In this document: piece after piece, positions 1 to 7,524 of the stretch
Position numbering within the stretch: the stretch's first letter is position 1
Layout of the letters: the number at the start of each line of letters is the position of its first letter
Origin: Spirosoma taeanense
GTDB lineage: Bacteria; Bacteroidota; Bacteroidia; Cytophagales; Spirosomataceae
Direction: 5' to 3'
DNA: 64,000 bases
NCBI RefSeq assembly: GCF_013127955.1
Contig: NZ_CP053435.1
Span: 1,178,001 to 1,242,000 of the forward strand
Notes under the pieces: model-generated
The model's database searches: none
What the model was told of the DNA's origin: nothing
What the model saw: the letters and a program-made list of their open reading frames with translations, nothing else
Made by a program: the position numbers and the translations under genes

Positions 1-225
1 CAGTTTCAGAACGCCGTTCCGTACTTCCGATTTAACCTCATCTTCGTCAATGCCTTTGACCTCCAGGGTTAGCTTTTCCGAATTACCCTGGGTCAGATAC
101 AGGTCAATGCCACTGCTTACGCTCAGCGCCGTAAAGCCCGATACGTTCCGGTCTTTTTTCCAGTCCTGACTGCTCGCGTTCAGGCCGGCTGCCAGCAAGA
201 AAATGAATAAGACAATTGTTTTCAT
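1..225 (-). CDS. GIN-domain (DUF2807) exported protein, 3' part missing
   Basis: Only the first 75 codons lie in the window; the gene runs off the left edge. The product starts with a signal peptide (MKTIVLFIFLLAAGLNASSQ), so it is exported. The following part (VSGFTALSVSSGIDLYLTQG, then EKLTLEVKG) has the pattern of the head GIN domain of putative auto-transporter adhesins (DUF2807), a beta-helical fold common in Bacteroidetes: F-x-x-L-x-V-x-x-G-I-D-L-x-L-x-Q-G. Its function in the family is not established. The start is the only ATG followed by a signal sequence. The gene is transcribed away from the ABC ATPase gene, across a 270-base divergent spacer in which I found no full consensus promoter. 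Confidence 0.8.
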   Translation of the reverse strand, partial: MKTIVLFIFLLAAGLNASSQDWKKDRNVSGFTALSVSSGIDLYLTQGNSEKLTLEVKGIDEDEVKSEVRNGVLKL

Positions 226-495
226 TAGCGAAAAGGAGGTTTTGGTTTACAGGTAGATGTCAGAAACGATCAGGGCGTTGCACGACGGGCTTAAAATATG
301 TCCGGTTTTGAGCCGACGGCTGTCCAGAAACGGACGAAGCAAAGATGAATAAAGTTTTTATTAGTTTATAAATCAGTGCTTTATCTTTCTGGCACGGCGC
401 TTGACTTTTATCAGATAACTTGTATTTATTTTAGAATTTAGCATAATCGGGTAGCTTAAGCGCCTGAACCCTAACTTAGTCAAAAAGTCTGGACT

Positions 496-1176
496 ATGAT
501 ACAACTTAACAACGTCTCCAAGTTTTACCCGGCCGGATTCGGGCGGGTGTATGTGCTGCGTAACATTGACTTAGACATCGCTCAGGGCGAGTTTGTGTCC
601 ATTATGGGACCGTCGGGGTCGGGTAAGAGTACGCTGCTGCATATTCTTGGTCTGCTCGAGGAACCATCCGAAGGGGAGTATCTGCTGGATGGGCGGCCCG
701 TTCAGAAACTAAGCGAAAAACAGCGAACAGAACTGCACCGGACGCAGATAGGCTTCGTCTTTCAGGCTTATCACCTGATCGACGAACTGACGGTTTATGA
801 AAACATTGAAACGCCTTTACTCTATAAAGGACTGAGTGGATCGGAACGGAAGAGCCGCGTGGCCGAACTGCTCGACCGCTTCAATATGGTGGCCAAGAAG
901 GATCTGTTTCCGGCCCAACTGTCGGGCGGCCAGCAGCAGCTGGTGGGCATTGCCCGGGCGCTGGCGGCCCGACCAACGGTTATCTTCGCCGACGAACCGA
1001 CCGGTAACCTGCATTCTGACCAGGCTCGTGAGATCATGGAGCTCTTTCTGGAGTTGAACAAAAAAGACGGCGTAACCATTGTGCAGGTGACTCACTCGGA
1101 AGTCAACGCCGAATACGGTTCGCGTATCGTCAGGCTGAAAGATGGCTGGCTGGAGCTGGAAAAGCTGGCTCAGTAA
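496..1176 (+). CDS. ABC transporter ATP-binding protein (MacB/LolD type)
   Basis: 226 aa, the usual length of a single nucleotide-binding subunit. Walker [10 protein letters not shown] is at residues 38-46, the Q-loop FQAYHL near 89-94, the signature LSGGQ at 142-146, Walker B VIFADE at 162-167 and an H-loop histidine near 199. The sequence after the signature ([11 protein letters not shown]) is close to the MacB/LolD/FtsE consensus QQQRVAIARAL but has L-V-G where R-V-A is usual. Such subunits power permeases of the FtsX/MacB fold that export lipoproteins, peptides or drugs, and act on the cytoplasmic side of the inner membrane. A TolC protein and a membrane-fusion protein follow at 2.0-5.0 kb, which fits a MacAB-TolC-like pump, but no FtsX/MacB permease is encoded in this window. 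The gene ends inside the end of the convergent aminotransferase gene (7-base overlap). Confidence 0.9.
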   Translation: MIQLNNVSKFYPAGFGRVYVLRNIDLDIAQGEFVSIMGPSGSGKSTLLHILGLLEEPSEGEYLLDGRPVQKLSEKQRTELHRTQIGFVFQAYHLIDELTVYENIETPLLYKGLSGSERKSRVAELLDRFNMVAKKDLFPAQLSGGQQQLVGIARALAARPTVIFADEPTGNLHSDQAREIMELFLELNKKDGVTIVQVTHSEVNAEYGSRIVRLKDGWLELEKLAQ

Positions 1177-1967
1177 GCCATAAAGAGCTGACGAATGGAT
1201 GAGAACAGGGGCGTGTCGATTTCGCCTTTGAAAACCTGAATGCCTGCTACGTTGGCTGCAAAGATAACATTAGCAGCATCCAGCGCGTCTGGGAAGAAAA
1301 AACCTTCCTGCACGTTCGGTATCTTTTGGAGGATCTGTCGCCGGCTGATGCCATTAATGCAGCCGGTCTGGAGAGCCGGTGTATAGAGTATACCGTCCCG
1401 TAGCCAGTATAGATTCGAGGCCAGGCATTCAGCCAGATGCCCGTTGGTATCAAGCAGGATTACGTCGTCCAAATCGTTTTCCTGCTTAAAGACACCGGCC
1501 AGCACATACGGTAGCGAATTCAGGGTTTTAAAGGCTGAAATAGCGGAGGGTGCCAACCGAATCTGGTCATAAATTCCTAGTTTTGTTTTTCTGGTAACAG
1601 AAAATGCAGTGCCCGGCCGGACCATGATCAGGATGTTCGCTCGGTTTGTAGTTGGCGTGTAAAGGCCTCCCGTTTGGCGCCAGACCAGGAGCTTAATCCG
1701 GGCACACTCACTGGCGAGGCCATTGAGATCGAGCAGGTGCAGAATAGCCTGATGAATGGCTTCGGCGGTAAAGGTATTGGGCAGGCTCAGTCGAAGAGCC
1801 CCCATCCCGGTCGTTAATCGCTCGTAATGATCGGACCAGAACCAGACGCGGCCATTTTCCGCGCGAATGGTTTCAAATAAGCCGTCGCCATAGTGAAAGG
1901 CGCGGTCGTCCGCCAGCAGATGAAAGTCGTTTTCAGGAATAACATCCGAATTATAAACCAGAAACAT
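1170..1967 (-). CDS. Aminotransferase class IV (aminodeoxychorismate lyase / branched-chain aminotransferase-like)
   Basis: 265 aa. The pattern AFHYGDGLFETIR at residues 23-35 is typical of class IV PLP enzymes of fold type IV. The PLP lysine is expected at K147 (AFKTLNS) and the conserved glutamate at E180 (HLAECLASN). The short length and N-terminus (MFLVYNSDVIP) look more like 4-amino-4-deoxychorismate lyase (PabC, the p-aminobenzoate step of folate synthesis) than like IlvE, which is about 300 residues. D-amino-acid transaminase remains possible, so no symbol is given. A folate link is consistent with folA about 10 kb away but does not prove it. The 3' end overlaps the convergent ABC ATPase gene by 7 bases, leaving no room for a terminator between them. 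Confidence 0.8.
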   Translation of the reverse strand: MFLVYNSDVIPENDFHLLADDRAFHYGDGLFETIRAENGRVWFWSDHYERLTTGMGALRLSLPNTFTAEAIHQAILHLLDLNGLASECARIKLLVWRQTGGLYTPTTNRANILIMVRPGTAFSVTRKTKLGIYDQIRLAPSAISAFKTLNSLPYVLAGVFKQENDLDDVILLDTNGHLAECLASNLYWLRDGILYTPALQTGCINGISRRQILQKIPNVQEGFFFPDALDAANVIFAANVAGIQVFKGEIDTPLFSSIRQLFMAY

Positions 1968-2012
1968 GCTTGTTTTGCGCCGTTTATCCCAAAATGATAG
2001 TTGCGCCGAAGG

Positions 2013-2020
2013 TATGTTTG
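2013..2020 (+). promoter_or_regulatory. -7 box (TATGTTTG) ahead of the TolC-family gene
   Basis: Exact match to the Bacteroidetes -7 element TAnnTTTG, 22 bases before the ATG at 2043. I do not see a well-spaced TTG at -33, so this is a partial promoter. It argues against the upstream in-frame TTG at 2001 as a start, because that codon would precede the transcription start. Confidence 0.4.
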
Positions 2021-2042
2021 TAACATTAACTCACCAAAAATA

Positions 2043-3539
2043 ATGGGTATGCGAGTGGCGTATAAACAAATTTGGGTTGGCATGACCTTGTGCCTGGTAA
2101 CAGGTATGTCGGTAGTGTATGCGCAGAACACCCCAGGCGCCCTAGCGCCGGGCAACGGAACCGTTGCTTCAACGCGATTAAGCTTACAGCAGTGTATTGA
2201 AATTGCGCAACAGAATAACGTTCAGATTCGGCAGGGGCAGCTGACGGTTGATAATACTAACCTGCAGCTTCGGCAGTCGCGGCTGAACCTTTTGCCAACG
2301 GCCAATTTTCAAAGCAGCCAGTCGCTGAGTGGTGGCCGGAACATTGACCCGCGTTCTAACCAGTTCGTTCAGCAGAGCATTAACTCGGGCAACTACCAGT
2401 TCAACGCAACGGCTACGCTGTTCAATGGCTTTACGCTGAAAAATACTGTTAAGCAGAACGATCTGGCTCTGCAGGCGAGTCAGCAGGAACTGCGGGCCAC
2501 GCAGAACACGGTATCCCTTACAGTTGCCCAGAACTACCTGAACACGCTGACCGGAACTGAGCAACTGCTCATTGCACAGCGACAGGCCGATGTTACCCGG
2601 GCGCAGCTGGAGCGGATGCAGAAGCTGGTGAGTGCGGGTTCGGCACCCGAGGCTAACCTGCTGGAGTTGCAGGCTACCCTAGCCGGCAATGAGCTGGATA
2701 TTGTGAATGCTCAGAACACGCTCGATCTGGCCAGGGTAGCTCTGCTGCAGGCGATGAACGTTCCCATCAATCAGGCCTTTGAGGTGGAGCCGATCAACGT
2801 GCCCGATCCGGGTCTGACGCCTTACACCGAAACTGTTCAGCAGATTTTCGATGTAGCCGCATCTAACCTGCCCGAAGTAAAGGGTGCCGATCTGCGGGTG
2901 CGGAGCGCGGCTTTAGGTGTTGAAGTGGCCAAAGGGTACCTGTATCCAACGGTTGCGCTCAGTGGAAACCTCAGCACCTTGTATTCCAGCGCAGCCCGGC
3001 GGTTTTCGCCGAATGGCTCCACTACGCAGCAGCAGACGCTTTACTTCGTAACCGGCCCGGATGGCCTGCAAACGCCTATTTACCAGAACGTACCGGGCGG
3101 AGATATGGATATTTTCCCATATTTTGATCAAATTGCAAATAACTTTAACCGATCGGTTTCTTTAATTTTACGGGTACCGATTTTTCAGGGATACCAGTCG
3201 CGTAACCGCATTACAACGGCCCGGATTTCGCAGCAAAGCGCCGAACTGACGGCTCTGAACACGCGGTTGCAGCTACGGCAGCAGATTGAAACGGCTTATA
3301 CGAATATGCGGGCCGGGGCAAACCGGTACCGCGCTACCCAGACGCAGGTAGTATCGCTGGAGCGGGCGTTTCAGGTGGCCGAAAGCCGGTTGAACGCCGG
3401 TGCTATCAACGCGACTGACTATAGTATTGCCAAAACTAATCTCGACCGGGCACGGGCGAGTCTGGTGCAGGCCAAATATGATTACGTATTCCGCACCAAG
3501 ATATTAGACTATTACCAGAACAAACCAATTGCTTTTTAA
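2043..3539 (+). CDS. TolC family outer membrane efflux protein
   Basis: 498 aa from the chosen ATG, with a signal peptide (basic start, then VGMTLCLVTGMSVVYAQ). The mature part shows the two-fold TolC repeat: each half has long Q-, A- and L-rich helices (for example LSLQQCIEIAQQNNVQIRQG near residue 42, and later LTALNTRLQLRQQIETAYTN) joined by strand segments. The protein forms the outer membrane channel-tunnel of tripartite pumps or type I secretion. The next gene is a membrane-fusion protein, with a gap of 76 bases holding a heptad repeat, and an ABC ATPase lies just upstream. The set resembles MacAB-TolC without its permease. The in-frame TTG at 2001 lies upstream of the -7 box and is rejected as start. 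Confidence 0.9.
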   Translation: MGMRVAYKQIWVGMTLCLVTGMSVVYAQNTPGALAPGNGTVASTRLSLQQCIEIAQQNNVQIRQGQLTVDNTNLQLRQSRLNLLPTANFQSSQSLSGGRNIDPRSNQFVQQSINSGNYQFNATATLFNGFTLKNTVKQNDLALQASQQELRATQNTVSLTVAQNYLNTLTGTEQLLIAQRQADVTRAQLERMQKLVSAGSAPEANLLELQATLAGNELDIVNAQNTLDLARVALLQAMNVPINQAFEVEPINVPDPGLTPYTETVQQIFDVAASNLPEVKGADLRVRSAALGVEVAKGYLYPTVALSGNLSTLYSSAARRFSPNGSTTQQQTLYFVTGPDGLQTPIYQNVPGGDMDIFPYFDQIANNFNRSVSLILRVPIFQGYQSRNRITTARISQQSAELTALNTRLQLRQQIETAYTNMRAGANRYRATQTQVVSLERAFQVAESRLNAGAINATDYSIAKTNLDRARASLVQAKYDYVFRTKILDYYQNKPIAF

Positions 3540-3540
3540 G

Positions 3541-3606
3541 AGCGGAAGGGTGAATGGGTAAATGATTGACTCCTGGGGTCATTTGTTCGCTTTCACTTGT
3601 TCACTC
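3541..3606. repeat. Inverted pair of degenerate seven-base repeats
   Basis: The spacer between the TolC and membrane-fusion genes reads as consecutive seven-base units: AGCGGAA, GGGTGAA, TGGGTAA, ATGATTG. After a short centre come units whose reverse complements are GAGTGAA, CAAGTGA, AAGCGAA and CAAATGA. The two arms therefore carry related GTGAA-type heptads in opposite orientation and could pair imperfectly. The spacing is seen directly; any function is unknown. Confidence 0.55.
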
Positions 3607-3615
3607 TCCCTGATT

Positions 3616-5031
3616 ATGAAACGTAAGTCAAACCGTATTTGGTGGATATTAGGCGGACTGGTCGTTCTGCTCGTTGTCGGTCTGGTCGCTGCCAAGCAAA
3701 CCGGTATCATTGGAAAACCGAAGTCAACCGAAGTTGACTTCGCAGTCGTTAAACGGACCGATATAACGGAGCGGGTTAGCGCGTCGGGGCGCGTCCAGCC
3801 GCAGGTAGAGGTCAAAATCAGCCCCGATGTATCCGGCGAAATCATAGGGTTATACGTCAACGAGGGTGATCCGGTCAAGGCGGGTCAGCTGCTGTGCCGT
3901 ATCCGGCCCGACAATTATGAGTCGCTGCTGGCCCGTGCACGGGCAACGGTTAACCAAAGCCGGGCCCAGTTAGAACAGTCGAAAGCGTCGGTGGCGCAAT
4001 CGAGCGCCCGGCTGATCCGGGCCAAAGCCGACTACGAACGAAACCGTAAACTCTTTACCGATAAGGTAATTTCCTCGGCTGATTTTGAAACCAGCGAAGC
4101 CAACTACAACGTAGCTAAACAGGAAGTTGAAGCGGCTCGGGCCAACGTCCGGGCTGCGCAGTTCAGTATCCAGAGCGCCGAAGCGACGTTGCGTGACGCC
4201 AGCGAGAATTTGCGCAAAACAACCATCTACGCCCCCGTTAACGGGACGGTTTCCAAACTGAATATTGAACTTGGCGAACGGGTGGTCGGTACGTCGCAGA
4301 TGGCCGGTACGGAAATCATGCGGATCGCGAATCTGCAGAATATGGAGGTTCGGGTCAACGTGAACGAGAACGACATTGTGCGCGTCAACCTGGGCGACAC
4401 GGCCGATATTGAAGTAGATTCCTATACAACCTCCGGCCGAAAGTTTAAAGGTGTCGTTTATGAAATTGCCAACACAGCCAACGGGCTGACCAGCTCGTCG
4501 GGAGCCGCTGCGGCCGCCCTGTCGACGGATGCCGTAACCGAGTTCGAGGTTAAGGTTAAGATTCTAAACAACTCTTACAGTGATTTGCTGGCCGAAAAAG
4601 ATAAAAAAGGTTATCCGTTTAAACCGGGCATGACGGCCTCCGTCGAAATCATTACGGATCGAAAATCGGGCGTACTGGCCGTACCGATTGCGGCCGTTAC
4701 CACGCGCGGGACCGAGGATGCGAAGGCCGGGGAGCCTGAACAGAGAAACGGGGCGGTTGAGGAAAAACCCGCCGGTCAGCCGGAGAAAAAAGAAGAAGTC
4801 AAAGAGATCGTGTTTGTGAACGTAGGCGGTAAAGCCGTTCGGCGCGAGGTAAAAACAGGCATCAGCGACTTTGAAAATATCGAGGTTCTATCCGGGCTGA
4901 AACCCGGCGAACAAATCATTTCGGGACCTTTTATTGCCGTATCGAAGCGACTGAAAGACGGCGATCTGGTGGTTAAGCGTGATCCTAAGAAGGCAAAAAA
5001 GAAAGAACAGACGGAAGAAGAAAGCGATTAA
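3616..5031 (+). CDS. Efflux RND/ABC periplasmic adaptor (HlyD/MacA membrane-fusion protein)
   Basis: 471 aa. One N-terminal membrane anchor follows a basic start (KRKSNRIWWILGGLVVLLVVGLV, about residues 1-24). Next come the first half of the biotinyl-lipoyl-like domain (VSASGRVQPQVEVKISPDVSGEI), a long A-, R- and Q-rich coiled-coil hairpin (about residues 95-205), the second lipoyl half (TTIYAPVNGTVSKLNIELGE), and beta-barrel and membrane-proximal domains. A charged low-complexity insert rich in E, K, P and Q (about residues 372-400) sits inside the C-terminal part. The start at 3616 is chosen because the basic anchor begins there; the upstream in-frame ATG at 3562 lies within the heptad repeat. 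The protein bridges an inner membrane transporter and TolC. The preceding TolC gene and upstream ATPase are the likely partners. Confidence 0.88.
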   Translation: MKRKSNRIWWILGGLVVLLVVGLVAAKQTGIIGKPKSTEVDFAVVKRTDITERVSASGRVQPQVEVKISPDVSGEIIGLYVNEGDPVKAGQLLCRIRPDNYESLLARARATVNQSRAQLEQSKASVAQSSARLIRAKADYERNRKLFTDKVISSADFETSEANYNVAKQEVEAARANVRAAQFSIQSAEATLRDASENLRKTTIYAPVNGTVSKLNIELGERVVGTSQMAGTEIMRIANLQNMEVRVNVNENDIVRVNLGDTADIEVDSYTTSGRKFKGVVYEIANTANGLTSSSGAAAAALSTDAVTEFEVKVKILNNSYSDLLAEKDKKGYPFKPGMTASVEIITDRKSGVLAVPIAAVTTRGTEDAKAGEPEQRNGAVEEKPAGQPEKKEEVKEIVFVNVGGKAVRREVKTGISDFENIEVLSGLKPGEQIISGPFIAVSKRLKDGDLVVKRDPKKAKKKEQTEEESD

Positions 5032-5055
5032 TCTGTCTGCTCAGAATTTATTTCT

Positions 5056-5087
5056 CGAAACGCCCGGAGACACTTCCGGGCGTTTCG
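5056..5087 (+). terminator. Terminator hairpin after the membrane-fusion gene
   Basis: A 13-bp perfect stem (CGAAACGCCCGGA and its complement) with a six-base loop lies 25 bases after the stop codon. No long T run follows, so termination may be imperfect. Confidence 0.65.
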
Positions 5088-5212
5088 CATTTGAGAGCAA
5101 CACCAGTCCTGAGCCCTTCGCTACATTCGGCTAGCCCAGTTGTTACGGTTGAACCAATGACCGGTCAGAGCGCCTGCGTGATGAAATTGAAGGGGTTTTG
5201 TAGCTTTACCCC

Positions 5213-6232
5213 ATGAAAACTCAACACGGCACCGGCCAGCTGCCCGTGCGCCTGACCATGGTAGGGGGCGGAAGCTGGGCAACCGCACTCGTCAAGATCC
5301 TGTCTGAAAATAACGTTACGGTTAAATGGTGGATGCGCAGCGAGGCAGATGCAGACCACATCAAGCGGTATCATCATAACAAAAGCTACCTCAGCGACGT
5401 GCAGATCAACACTCGGAAAGTTAGGGTCTGCACCCGAATCCGGGACGCCTTCCGGGATAGTGAATACGTTATTCTGGCGGTTCCGGCGGCTTTCGTGGCG
5501 GATGCGCTAACGGGTATAAACGCCAGCCACTTTACCGACAAATGCGTCATATCGGCCATTAAAGGGATGATTCCAGGCGCCAACCAGTTAGTGACCGACT
5601 GGGTGAGCGATCAGTATGGCGTATCGGCCGAACGAATGTCGGTCATTGCCGGTCCGTGCCATGCTGAAGAAGTGGCACTTGAGAAACAGTCGTACCTGAC
5701 GATTGCCTCGCAGGACCCTTCCTGCGCCGAAGATGTAGCCGCCCTGTTGCGTTGCCGCTTCGTGCAGACAACACCCGTCGATGATATATACGGCATCGAA
5801 TACGCGGCTGTAATGAAAAATATCATCGCGCTGGCCTGTGGCATTACGCACGGGTTAGGCTACGGCGACAATTTTCAGGCGGTGCTGGTATCTAACGCCA
5901 TGCAGGAAATCCGACGGTTTGTTGATGCAATCTACCCTAAACACCGCGATCTGAGTGGCTCGGCTTATCTGGGCGATCTGCTGGTAACGGCTTATTCCCC
6001 CTTTAGCCGGAACCGGACATTCGGGACGCTCATCGGGCGGGGCTACACTATTCAGTCGGCGCAGGCCGAAATGAACATGATTGCTGAAGGTTATTATGCC
6101 GTGAAAAGTATTTACGAAATTAACCGGCGTTGTGGCGTAGATATGCCGATTGTCGATGCCGTTTATAAGATTCTTTACGATCGGGCCGCGCCAACGGGCG
6201 AGATGAATGGGCTAAAAGGATTATTAAAATAA
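5213..6232 (+). CDS. gpsA: NAD(P)-dependent glycerol-3-phosphate dehydrogenase
   Basis: 339 aa, the usual length of GpsA. The nucleotide-binding loop GGGSWATAL is near residue 18 and the AVPAAF motif near 90. The family signatures SAIKGM, VIAGPCHAEEVA and YAAVMKNIIALACGI follow in order; the last contains the catalytic lysine region. The enzyme reduces dihydroxyacetone phosphate to sn-glycerol-3-phosphate for phospholipid synthesis in the cytoplasm. The gene stands alone between terminators at 5056 and 6248. A near-consensus -7 box (TAGCTTTA) lies just before the ATG, implying a very short leader. Confidence 0.95.
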   Translation: MKTQHGTGQLPVRLTMVGGGSWATALVKILSENNVTVKWWMRSEADADHIKRYHHNKSYLSDVQINTRKVRVCTRIRDAFRDSEYVILAVPAAFVADALTGINASHFTDKCVISAIKGMIPGANQLVTDWVSDQYGVSAERMSVIAGPCHAEEVALEKQSYLTIASQDPSCAEDVAALLRCRFVQTTPVDDIYGIEYAAVMKNIIALACGITHGLGYGDNFQAVLVSNAMQEIRRFVDAIYPKHRDLSGSAYLGDLLVTAYSPFSRNRTFGTLIGRGYTIQSAQAEMNMIAEGYYAVKSIYEINRRCGVDMPIVDAVYKILYDRAAPTGEMNGLKGLLK

Positions 6233-6247
6233 GCAGGGAATAAAATT

Positions 6248-6301
6248 GCGAAAAGGTCGTGCATCCGGCATAGTTTTACCGTCAATACACGACCTTTTCG
6301 C
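6248..6301. terminator. Bidirectional hairpin between gpsA and the HIT gene
   Basis: A perfect 14-bp stem (GCGAAAAGGTCGTG and its complement) with a 26-base loop lies between two convergent genes. The A/T-rich part of the stem provides short U runs on both strands, so it can serve both. Confidence 0.7.
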
Positions 6302-6312
6302 GGTTGTTCAGC

Positions 6313-6702
6313 TTACAAAAACTGCCTTATCTTCGCGGCCGTTGCGGCCAGCTCGTCCTGAGTCGGCTTCATTTTATTGTTGAAGTTCATGTCGGCCATC
6401 GAGTTGAGCGGAATCAGGTGAACGTGCGCGTGCGGTACTTCCAGGCCAATCACCGCAACGCCGATACGTTTACAGGGCACGGCTTTTTCGATGGCGGGCG
6501 CAATCTGTTTGGCGAAAGCCATCAGCCCACTGTATAATTCGTCGTCGAGGTTGAACAGATAATCCACTTCTTTCTTCGGAATAACGAGCGTGTGGCCCGT
6601 CGTGGTGGGCATTACGTCCAGAAAGGCGAGATAGTCCTCGGTTTCGGCGATTGTATGGGCTGGAATCTCGCCAGCAACGATTCGGGAGAAGATAGAAGGC
6701 AT
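6313..6702 (-). CDS. HIT (histidine triad) family hydrolase
   Basis: 129 aa, typical for the family. The N-terminal CIFCxI-type start is here SIFSRIVAGEIPA, without the zinc cysteines of some members. The histidine triad is H91, H93 and H95 in HAHVHLIP, with an additional conserved region GHTLVIPKKEVDYLFNL. HIT proteins hydrolyse phosphoramidates or nucleotide derivatives such as AMP-NH2 or Ap4A in the cytoplasm; the exact substrate cannot be read from the sequence. It lies 36 bases downstream of greA on the same strand and may be co-transcribed with it. Its 3' end faces the shared hairpin with gpsA. Confidence 0.93.
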   Translation of the reverse strand: MPSIFSRIVAGEIPAHTIAETEDYLAFLDVMPTTTGHTLVIPKKEVDYLFNLDDELYSGLMAFAKQIAPAIEKAVPCKRIGVAVIGLEVPHAHVHLIPLNSMADMNFNNKMKPTQDELAATAAKIRQFL

Positions 6703-6738
6703 GAACCAGGCTTTTTTGATTCGTTGAGTTGTTAAGCG

Positions 6739-7212
6739 TTACCGACCAATCTCGACTACTTCAAACTCCATAATCCCGGCCGGTACTTTTATCTCGGCCG
6801 TATCGCCAACCCGTTTGCCCAGCAGGCCCTTGCCGATAGGTGACCCAACCGAAATCCGGCCTGATTTCAGATCAGCCTCTTCTTCCGAAACGAGCGTATA
6901 CAGCATCTCCGCTCCGTTTTTCTTATTCTTGATTTTGACCTTCGACAGCACCGATACCTGCGAGGTGTCAATTGTCGATTCGTCCAGGATGCGGGCATTG
7001 GCCAGTACCTCTTCAAGTTTTGAGATTTTCAACTCGTGGAGCCCCTGCGCGTCTTTAGCCGCATCATACTCTGCATTTTCGCTTAAGTCACCTTTATCGC
7101 GGGCTTCGGCAATCTGGCGGGCAATCTCGGCCCGGCCTTTGGTTTTAAGTTCGGCCAGCTCATTTTTGAGCCGATTGAGACCTTCTTCGGTGTAATATGA
7201 AATTTTTCCCAT
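6739..7212 (-). CDS. greA: Transcription elongation factor GreA
   Basis: 157 aa. The N-terminal coiled coil contains the diagnostic EARDKGDLSENAEYDAAKD (about residues 36-54), whose acidic tip enters the RNA polymerase secondary channel to stimulate transcript cleavage. The C-terminal FKBP-like domain follows (GRISVGSPIGKGLLGKRVGD). The factor rescues backtracked polymerase. The only consensus promoter I can find for it lies about 240 bases upstream (7453-7483), and a terminator-like hairpin (7262-7292) stands between that promoter and the start codon, so expression may depend on read-through. The HIT gene follows in the same direction. Confidence 0.96.
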   Translation of the reverse strand: MGKISYYTEEGLNRLKNELAELKTKGRAEIARQIAEARDKGDLSENAEYDAAKDAQGLHELKISKLEEVLANARILDESTIDTSQVSVLSKVKIKNKKNGAEMLYTLVSEEEADLKSGRISVGSPIGKGLLGKRVGDTAEIKVPAGIMEFEVVEIGR

Positions 7213-7261
7213 AATACGTTACGTAATTACTCGGTTATCACATTGTTTAGCGTCGCTCCCG

Positions 7262-7292
7262 AAAACAAAAAGAACGGTACACCGACCGTTCT
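7262..7292 (-). terminator. Intrinsic terminator between promoter and greA
   Basis: On the minus strand an 8-bp stem AGAACGGT/ACCGTTCT with a six-base loop is followed directly by TTTTGTTTT. It lies 50 bases before the greA start codon and has no gene upstream other than the structured RNA. Confidence 0.7.
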
Positions 7293-7447
7293 GCATCCAA
7301 ATTGGTTTTCTTTGCAGCCGCGTCAGTGTCGCCGTCGGAGTACCGAAGCGAGCGGTTCAGGAGTATGTTTTGTTGCTCGTCGCATAGGTAACGCCGTTTA
7401 CCGGCCTGTCACATTCTGACGCGACTCGTCTGAAAGTCGCGCTTCTT
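7262..7447 (-). ncRNA. Structured RNA or attenuated leader upstream of greA
   Basis: The interval is bounded by a full consensus promoter (7453-7483) and an intrinsic terminator (7262-7292) on the minus strand, predicting a transcript of about 186 nt. Read 5' to 3' on that strand, it starts with a small hairpin (GCGACT pairing with AGTCGC). A closing helix CGCGTCAG/CTGACGCG then encloses about 90 bases containing two more small hairpins (GGTAA/TTACC and ACCG/CGGT) and an A-rich single-stranded stretch. No open reading frame of note is present. It could be a stand-alone small RNA (its length is in the range of 6S RNA) or the terminated leader of greA. I could not match it to a named family. 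Confidence 0.5.
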
Positions 7448-7452
7448 TGAGA

Positions 7453-7483
7453 CAAAAATAGGAATACTTCCGGGCTATATCAA
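7453..7483 (-). promoter_or_regulatory. Consensus promoter for the greA leader RNA
   Basis: On the minus strand TTG is followed after 20 bases by TATTTTTG, an exact TAnnTTTG -7 element at the standard Bacteroidetes spacing. The expected transcription start is near 7447. Confidence 0.6.
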
Positions 7484-7524
7484 CAACTGACCCGTCCGTT
7501 GGTCAAAAACTGAGTTATCGTTTC

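Noticed and set aside
1170-1176. Overlap of two gene ends as an annotation error
   Set aside because: Both proteins keep conserved family lengths to their stops, so a real 7-base convergent overlap is the simpler reading.
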